A DNA stretch of 64,000 nucleotides from Linnemannia elongata (Eukaryota; Mortierellomycota; Mortierellomycetes; Mortierellales; Mortierellaceae). The stretch covers positions 1-64,000 of the forward strand of contig JAXBDG010000008.1 in NCBI GenBank assembly GCA_036320915.1, in the 5' to 3' direction. The translations under genes and the position numbers were made by a program. This document shows, piece after piece, positions 55,939-64,000 of this stretch (the stretch's first letter is position 1; each line of letters opens with the position of its first letter). The notes under the pieces are model-generated. The model saw only the letters and a list, made by a program, of their open reading frames with translations, had not been told where the DNA came from and made no database searches.

Positions 55939-58900
55939 CTAGTACGAACGACCAGGCTGGTTGCCAGAGCCCTGCCGAGAGCCGACCATACTCAATCGGG
56001 GACTACTACTACCCAGATCAGTCTGATTCAACGGACTCGGCCGGGGTGCCCATCCCGCACCGACAGAGGTAGCCACTAACGAAGGAACCATTGCACCAGC
56101 GTGCAGCACATGCCTTTCACTCTCCCCAGAGAGTCGTCCACCACGGATAGACTTGAAGACAGAGAGATCAGACCGAACTTTCGTAATCGCAGAGTTCCAG
56201 ATGAGACCGTCGCGGCCGGGTGCTCCATAGGAGCCGTTCATCATCGATCCTGTGCGGTTCGAGTGGATCGAGACTGGAGTCGAGTTGACACGGTTCATTT
56301 CTCCCATAGAGCCGCCTCCACCGATACCTGAGCCCGATCCCACAGCATAGTTGTCAAAGGCAGGGACACTGCTACGAGGCGGACCTGGGTGGTTGACCCA
56401 TCGCTTGAGACCTCCAAACAACTCCTCGGGGATGAGGCGAATGATGACTCCGACCGGGATAGAGAGAAGCCCGAGGAGGATACAGATCAACCATTGGATG
56501 CCATTCAGCTTTTCGGTATCAAAGGCAGCGCCACCAAACTGGACAATAATGACCTGGAAGATGACCATGATGAAGAAGATGACGATAAAGTAGGTGTTCC
56601 TATGGATACCTGAAAAGATGTTGAGGTGGTTATCCAAGCGACGACAGTTGACTTCATTGAAGATCTGCAGGAAGACAAAGGTGTTGAAGACCATGGTGTC
56701 GAGCTCTTGACGCTTGAATTGGGTGTAGGCCTTGGTGATGCTGTCAAGGCTCTCCTGTTGTTTGACTGGATCGGGACTACTGGCTCGGGCCCGGTCTTGA
56801 AGGTATCCGGGGAGCTCATCGTAGTTAAGAATGTTCATACCGGCGTATTCGAGCACAAACGTTATGGCGAGCTGAAGGATGGCCTCACCGAGAATCATCT
56901 TCCACATTGTAAAGTTGATCAGTGGCGCAGTACGGGGTTCGGGTTGACGATCCAGCAAATCCATTGTTGGAGGGTCGGTCGCAAGAGCCAAAGCCGCCAA
57001 GGTATCCATAATCAAGTTGACCCACAACAACTGGACGGCTGACATGACGGGCTTTTGCTTGTCCGAGACCACAGCGGTGACCAAAGTAAGGATGACGGCC
57101 GTAACGTTGACTGTCAGCTGGAACTGGAGGAACTTCTTCACGGCATCGTTGACGGCACGACCCCAGAGAATGGCCTTGACGATGCTGGAAAAGTTGTCAT
57201 CCATCAGAATAATGGCCGAAGCTTCCTTGGCGACTTCGGTACCAGCAATACCCATCGAGAATCCAACATCAGACATCTTGAGAGCAGGACCATCATTCGT
57301 ACCGTCTCCTGTTACAGCAACAATCTCGCCCATAGCCTTCAGACGACCGACCAAAATCTTCTTGTCTTCAGGACTGGATCGGGCCAGGACTTGGAGACGG
57401 GGAATAACAGCATCCATCTCTTCTCCACTGAGGACTCGGAACTTGGGACCCTCCATGATAATTCCTCCCTGGGTGTAGATGCCGCACTGTGTGGCGATCG
57501 ATTTAGCGGTGAGGATGTTGTCTCCTGTGACCATGCGGACAAATACACCTGCACGCTGACAGGCTTGGACAGCCTCAGGAACTCCATCACGAAGGGGATC
57601 CTCGATACCGACCACTCCAATCAAGGTCAAGTTGTTCTCGGCTACGGCAGCAAAGGGCACTTCGCCGTCCTGGTTGAGCTCCACACCGACTGGGGGCCAG
57701 GAATCGAAATCACGGTAAGCAATACCGATGGTGCGGAGGGACTGAGTGGCATAGGAGATGATAGTCTTGTGGACCTGGGTCTGCAGATCTCCCTCCAAGG
57801 GCAGTTCAGTGACTTCGGCCATACGATCCTTCTCTGACATGGAGGCCTCTCCATGGTCAGGGGTGCTGGAGATTTGAAGAACACGGGTACAACGTTTCAT
57901 GATAATCTCGGATGCACCCTTGGCATGGAGGCGGAACCGGTTGGGTGCCATTTGGACAATCGTGGCCATAGACTTGCGCTCAGACGAAAAGGGGTACAGA
58001 TGGACCACAGGCGTAGCCTCTCGCAGTTGACGGTAATCGGCGCCACCAATTTTTTTGGAGAAGTCGAGCAGGGCGACCTCAGTCTTGGATCCAATGAACG
58101 AAAGATTGCCCTTGTCGTCCTCGCTCTCAAAGGCTGAGGAGTTGATGGCAATGGCCTCGTGCATCAAGGTTGTTACGGCGTTAGGGAGATGGCTGACGAG
58201 TTGACTCATAGGAACAGCGTTGCGGTTGATGGGGACTTGGGAGCGGGCATTGATCTCCCCTTGAGGCACATCCGCAATAAAGCGAGTGTTCAATCCAAGC
58301 GTACCTGCAACAATGGTCATCCTAAGATCCAACAGATATGAAGACGAGAATGACGTCAGAAAACAACGGCATTGTGGAAGAGCATCGGAGAGCAGGAACT
58401 GGGCATAACTTACCTGTTTTGAGTCAGGGTACCGGTTTTATCGGAACAAACGGTTGTAGCGTTACCCATTGTCTCACAGGCAGCGAGGACACGGACCAAG
58501 TTATTATCCTTCAACATGCGAGTGGTAGCAAAGGCCAGGGCCAGGGTGACAGCCAAAGGAAGACCCTCGGGAACAGCGACGACGACGACAGTAACGGCAG
58601 CAATGACAATATCGACCAAACTTTTGACAATGTTGGCAGCAGCGGGGACGCCCATGGTCTTGAAACTGACAAAGTACCGGATCATAAGCACAATCAGCAT
58701 GAGCAAGGCAGCTAAACTTCCTAGCTTTGCAATCCTCTCAGCCAAATGGTTCAGCTTCACCTGGAGTGGTGTGTCCTCGATCTCGGTACGGAGCGACATC
58801 ATTGTCTTTCCATGGAAACTATTCTGGCCAACTCCTGTAACGACATAGAGACCAACACCTTCTAGGACTTTGGATCCTGAGATGATAAAGGGGTCAACGC

Positions 58901-61180
58901 CATGGAGTCCACGGTGAACCTGGGTAATGACTTCGATTCCCTCGTGGTTTGACTCAATTTTGCCCTCAGTTTGGCTGCTAGCTTCGGCTTCCTCCAGCTT
59001 TTTGTACTCTTCAAAGGTGATTTTCTTGACTGCGTCAGACTCTCCAGTCATGGCCGACTCGTCGCACTTGAGGTTATGTCCTCCCAAGAAGACCCCGTCA
59101 GCTGAAATCACATCACCGGGCTCCAAGTGGAGAATATCTCCGACAAGGATGTCAAAGACCGACAGTAACACCGTCTCGCCGTTTCGAAGGACCTAATAGA
59201 GCATTTGTTCCCATCGTTCCAGAAAGATCATTGTATGAGGATCACGAAAAAGATATGAAAAAGGGTGGGGGATTGAGTGAGTGCAACCTTGAGAGTCAAT
59301 TCATTCCCGATTCCACATTGAACCTTTGGTCGTCATTGACATGGGTTACGATGTTTTGTTCTTTTTCTCCTTCTACAGCAGATTTAAGTCCAGAGTATGC
59401 GTGTTGCTTGCAGCTTTGACAATAAACAGCAACAGCGAATCAATGTACCTTGACTTCACGGTCTTCCTTCTTGGCGTTCAATTTGCGGAACTGGGCTTCC
59501 TTTTGATAATCGTTGATAGATCCGACGAGGACGACGATGACGACGGCAGCCAGGATGGCGACACCCTCGACCCAGGAAATCTTGGGGTCAGTAGCGTAGT
59601 AGGAAGTGTAGTCGCGGTTGTATCTTTGTGTGGGTTCATGCTTCATTCCGTAGTCCTCGTAGATTCCCAGAGCGATCGAGACAATAGCAGCAATCAGCAA
59701 CAGGATCTGTAGCAAGTCAGGCAGGCAACAAAAATAAAAATAAAAAAAAAGGAATGGAGTTAGCGGTATGGAGAATGCATATATGGGTGTGAGAATGGAT
59801 GGTGCTTGCTAACAGAATATCAATATGGAAGGAGATCCATGCTGATGGCATTGGTCATCCATGGCGACCATGGGTGGATGAGTCCTGTTTGCGCCCCCCT
59901 TGGTCAGCTAGGCAGCCAAAGTGGCATCGCCCTGTGATGAGTATTGAGCGAGGACAAGAATGCACACCCGGTTGTCTGAGAGTGCCCCGTGCGCTCCTCA
60001 TCTCCTTCGTCTTACCCTCCCCATCCCGCTCAAAAAAAAATACCCTTTAATCGTCTTCATGCTCCCCTTCCTTCCCGTTTCCCATTCTTCCATAATAACA
60101 GCCAAAACCACATGAAGCGATAAAACGGCTCACACAACAACACCCCCACCGCATTGTCCTTGGAAAAAAAAAAAAAAAAAAAAAAAAAAGGCAATTGCTC
60201 TTCACACTCACCAGAATCTTTTCCTGAAGAGCAATCCACATCAGCTGAAAGATCGACTTGGGCTTCCGCTTTGGCAGCACATTCTTTCCAAAGAACTCCT
60301 CGCGATCTGCAAACGTGGCCGCCGTGGTGTCGACATGCCCCATCTGGTACCCTGAAGACACTGTTGTCGCTTTCTCACCATTGGTATTCGTTGTCACATG
60401 GTCAAGTGATTTCCCGCCTGCAGCAGTAGCCAGACCTTTGACGGGGTCGGCATGAAGACCCCGGAGGATACCCTCTATACCGCCATAAGATTCGAGTTTC
60501 TCTGGTGCCTTGGGGTCAATGAGGTCCATGAGCTCTTCTGGGGTGAACGAGAATGGCCCGTTGTTGTTGGGTCGGTCTACTATAGGAGCAGTGGAGTGAG
60601 GTGCTGTATAGGATTGTTGTTGTGGCTGCTGTTGTAGTTGCTGTTGTGGTTGAATCTCATATTTCTGCTGTTGCTGAGGTTGGGTCATCTGTGTTGGCTG
60701 GGGTTGCTGCTGCTGGTCAAACTGAGGTTGAAGAGAGGTATCCTGTGGCAATTGCTGCTGCTGTTGTTGTTGATCTTGACCGTCAACCTGCGGCTGCACC
60801 GACTGCAGTGCGTGTTGGTGTTGGGTCATGGTTGATTGCTGATCGGGGGATGACTGGAAGGTCTGATTTGAGTCATTATATGGGCTGGAGACAGCTTGCT
60901 GATACGTCTGTAAGGACTCGCTCTGGTGTTCGGTTGCAGGCGGAGGGTAATGCTCAGGTTGGGCATATGTCACCTGTGGCGGTGGTTGCTGCCGGTATTG
61001 GTCCTGGTGTTCTAGTTGCTGCTGCTGCTCTTGTTGTTGATGTTGATGTTCTTGATATGCGACATTAGGGTCACGGTAGGTGGATTCAAAGGCTGGTGGA
61101 GGTGCACTGTTGCTGGCAGAGTTGTCGTAGACCATGTCGTTGGGGGTTTCCCCCTTTGGGCTATTGTTGTTGTTATCCAT
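55939..61180 (-). CDS. PMC1: PMCA-type calcium-transporting P-type ATPase (PMC1-like)
   Basis: Exons 61180-60212, 59706-59449, 59192-58414 and 58321-55939 join in phase to 1462 residues. The N-terminal about 210 residues are dominated by Q, P, H and N. The P2B pump core follows: actuator motif MTGES, phosphorylation site CSDKTGTLT (D660), hinge TGDGTNDGPAL (glycine where alanine is usual) and about ten membrane helices. The C-terminal tail of about 110 residues is G/S-rich. It exports Ca2+ into the vacuole or out of the cell, at ATP cost. No clear calmodulin site recognised. The first intron (505 bp) carries an A26 run. The yeast Pmc1 start region is not conserved, so the first ATG was used. 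Confidence 0.93.
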
Positions 61181-61706
61181 ATTACCGTAGGAGAGGAGCG
61201 CAAAGTGGAGCCGTGTTCATGGAGCTGATATGAGTATATTTGTGAAAGGTAGCGAACAGAGGAAGGGCGAGAGGAGGAGAGGCAGGCAGGGGAAGAAGAA
61301 AGAATGGTTGAGCAAGTGAGTAGGGAAGAGGGGAAAGGAAGGAGGAAGGAAGGAAGAAAGATTGGATTGCGGAATGAGGTAAGGAGAGAGTCAGAGTAGA
61401 GAGGTGGACGCATGCAGTTAGACGACGTGATTCTTATAACAAAGCAGTAAATCGTCAGCGCAAAACAAAGAAAAAAGAAATTTTTGGTGTGGTCAAATCG
61501 CAGCAAGGTAAAAAGGAAGGGTAGGGGAGGGTAGTGAGCTCAAAGTGAAAAAAGAACACGAGTAAGAAAGAGCGAAATGAAAAGCATCAGACAAAGCAAC
61601 TTAGGCGGCGAGGTCATTTGTAGGGTTGGTTTGGAATGACTGTCGTTCTAGATATTTGGAGGTAGAGTTGTTCTGTGGCATATGGAAGAAGAGGAGTGAA
61701 ATAGGT

Positions 61707-61709
<3 letters not shown>

Positions 61710-61740
<31 letters not shown>
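61710..61740. repeat. T31 homopolymer
   Basis: Uninterrupted run of 31 T. Nucleosome-excluding tracts of this kind are common in fungal promoters; it may also be a sequencing-sensitive site. Confidence 0.9.
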
Positions 61741-63383
61741 CGAGTGCCGACGACCGTTCGTGGCGAAGCAGCTGGGCTCTTCGTGTACCTTTACAGGGTC
61801 CTGTTGTTGTTTGTTTGTTCAAAATTGAATTGGCGGAGAGGAGAGGAAAGAACAGAGACGGCGTGGAAGAGGGAGAGCAGTGAGAGAGAGGACGGCGTTA
61901 GGTGCGTTCAAGATGGCGGTAATATTGCAGGGAAAGGGATGAGTGATGGCCAAGCCCATATAAGGAGGGTGCGTCAGGCGAAAAAGGATGGAAGAGAAGA
62001 GCAAAAACCAAGTAGTGAAAAGAAAGAAAAGGAAAGAAAAGCACAAGAGAACAAGAGAAAGGGAAAGAAGGGTTATTGCTGGTGTGGATTAAGATGCCGA
62101 ATGAACAAGAATAAAAGAGTGGGAAACAGAGGGATATGAGAGAGAAGAGAAGTAGGAAGGGCCCTGGAGAAAAATCGCTATAAATGACAGGAAGAAAAGA
62201 GTTGCACAAGTGCGGGTATGCGGGAAGAAAGCCGAGACAAAAAATGCCTGTCTTGCGTTTTGTTTTTTGCGGTCTTCACGATGGCGGTGAATCCGCTTTT
62301 TTTTCTTCCTCCTGTAAAACAAAGACAAGTGGCGAAATGCGACTCCAAAAATGAACAAAAGTAAACCGACGGTAGTCGACTCAAACAATCCCAGGTTCTT
62401 TGGCGTGCTCGGCCAAGGCTTCTTACTCCTTGTAGACACTTTGGCAGGTGGCAAGAAGGCAAGGGCAGATGCAGGACATGGGAGACGGTCAACAAGGGGA
62501 AAAAAAATAGAAGGGTTAGGTCCATTCCACTGCATTGGCACATATCATACTTTGTTTGCTCTGGAATAGAAGGCTACAACAAAGAATAAACATCAAGATA
62601 TTTTATTACTACTGCTTGCTGCCCTTTCTTCCGAGAATCGCAAGGGGTGGCAACTCGATCTTTATCCCCACTGTCGGAAGAGAGGATGGCGAGTAACAAG
62701 GGAGAGAAATAGAGAAATATGATCATGTAAACAAAAAGACTGGAACGAAAGAGTGCCCAGGATTGGATCAGGTCACCGTTACTTTGCCAAGTCTATTCGA
62801 TGTCGCTGATTGTGCAATGGCCAACAGGCGAACAGGCGAAAGGAAGGACAAGATGCGAGCTGTTAGATGTCGGTTGATCATCGTTACTAACTTACGTGCG
62901 TACTGTTGTTTATTTTGTTTGCTTGCGTGTTTGTTGACGAACATGTAGGCGTCTCAAATGACTTTTTTGTTATTAGCGAAACGTGTTGGCAGGTGACAGT
63001 GATGATTCGAAGCAACCTTTTTTATCATTCATGCAAGACGGGCAGTTGGGACGAGGATATTGTTATCGCAATTTTTTTGTTCGCCTTCTTCTTTGGTTGT
63101 TCTGGTTTAGTCTCGAAGAAGCGATGCTGTGTCTACATGAGGACCTTGTAGACATTATGACCTCATGGACGCGTCTTTTGATGGAGCTTCTGGACAAATA
63201 GTGCAGTGCACCCAGGCAGTGAAGAAGGGCTTGTTTAATCATACATCTACGTTAAAAGGTACCTAGTTCCGTAGAATGCGCGATGGTCTTTTTGAACTGT
63301 ACGTGTCGCTGAACAGTTATACGAGTTCGCTGATGTTTGATAGATATTTTGATATTGGATACTTTATATGTAATATGTAATAT

Positions 63384-63435
63384 GATATTTCATATTTGAT
63401 ATTTGATATTTGATATTTGATATTTGATATTTGAT
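63384..63435. repeat. GATATTT minisatellite
   Basis: About seven tandem 7-bp units with slight variation at the left edge. Confidence 0.85.
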
Positions 63436-64000
63436 GGTTGCTGACTGATGGATGATAGCTGACGGCTAATGTTTATTAACTTAATGGTTAAAGTGTTGCT
63501 CGAGGGGATAAACGTTGAACGTGTCAGTAATTCTTCTCCTCCTCCTTCTCCTCCTCCTCTTCCTTATCTCGTCCTTTTCATCCACCAACAATCAAAATCA
63601 TGCAACTTGAGTTGGTCAAAGTCGAGTCTAAGAAAGGGGTCCAAGCAAAACGCTACACATGGGCCCTTGTTGCTTCCTCCTCTTCTCTGCAGTGCGCAAT
63701 TCGCTCTTGAATTGCTGTTATGGTACATCGTATTTGGATTGTTCCTCGATCGTTATATTCCAACGGACATTATCGTAAGAAAATAACAAACCCCATAAAC
63801 AAATAAATAGACAAGGCAAATAACGTGGTAATGCCCTGATCCTTATGTGCTCCCTTCTACAAGGGTGCTTCCTGCCATGTGTGCACAACAATAGCTCCCT
63901 TCACTTTCTCTCAGGAAGGAAGAAAAATGAGTTCTATTTGTCCGTTCTGATGGCCATCTTTCCCTCACTCCTCTTATTTGTGTTCCCATTCGTCACCATT

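Larger units (their letters stand above)
61181..64000. other. Gene-free upstream region
   Basis: 2.8 kb upstream of the calcium pump. Purine- and pyrimidine-rich tracts, a T31 run (61710-61740) and a 7-bp minisatellite (63384-63435). Open frames here are short and compositional; none has a domain or splice continuity I can support. Distal sequence may be promoter of a gene beyond the window. Confidence 0.5.

Noticed and set aside
1..64000. tRNA or rRNA genes
   Set aside because: Looked for acceptor-stem and TTCGA-type arm patterns while reading; none was convincing.

Overview
The window is the end of a chromosome of a filamentous fungus. It starts with a telomere, is gene-poor and transposon-rich for about 23 kb, and then passes into intron-rich fungal genes. 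Short introns with fungal splice sites, a gamma-tubulin complex protein, an m-AAA protease, a fatty acyl-CoA reductase, a Q-rich PMCA-type calcium pump and Fanzor genes fit an early-diverging lineage. Mortierellomycota is my best guess, from general style and not from a search.

Layout. 1-355: telomeric CCCTAAAAAA repeats. 497-15532: a nested pile of mobile elements. Two related families, here called A (about 4.1 kb) and B (about 3.9 kb), have long terminal inverted repeats (TIRs) and the same three intronless genes: a small ORF1, a roughly 565-aa protein with Rep-like motifs, and a convergent DDE transposase. A 495-bp non-autonomous element, here called M, occurs three times with perfect 4-bp target duplications. 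The order can be read: A0 fragment, B1 inserted, M3 into B1, A1 into M3 (3-bp duplication TCT), M1 into the A1 Rep gene, M2 into M3. A second, inverted B copy makes a giant palindrome with B1. 15533-20736: a chromodomain Ty3 LTR retrotransposon, decayed, without matching target duplication, joining the subtelomeric repeats to the next region.

20737-29528: two Fanzor (eukaryotic TnpB) loci. The first is a truncated, broken copy. The second is an apparently intact five-exon gene whose exons join in frame into one 1345-aa protein: an N-terminal FEN1/XPG-type nuclease with all seven acidic residues, followed by a Fanzor RuvC/zinc-ribbon nuclease. The same 41-nt nested hairpin lies just downstream of both Fanzor genes and is a candidate omega-RNA scaffold. 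This fusion plus conserved RNA is the most interesting system in the window.

29529-64000: a hAT MITE, a hypothetical gene with a possible nuclease-like motif, a fatty acyl-CoA reductase, a decayed gene with a MITE at its intron, GCP2, AFG3-type m-AAA protease (divergent from GCP2 across 570 bp), a four-helix membrane protein, an attractin-like CUB/EGF/kelch membrane protein, and a PMC1-like calcium ATPase. The last 2.8 kb has no gene I can support. Exon joins were made by eye from splice consensus and reading-frame continuity.
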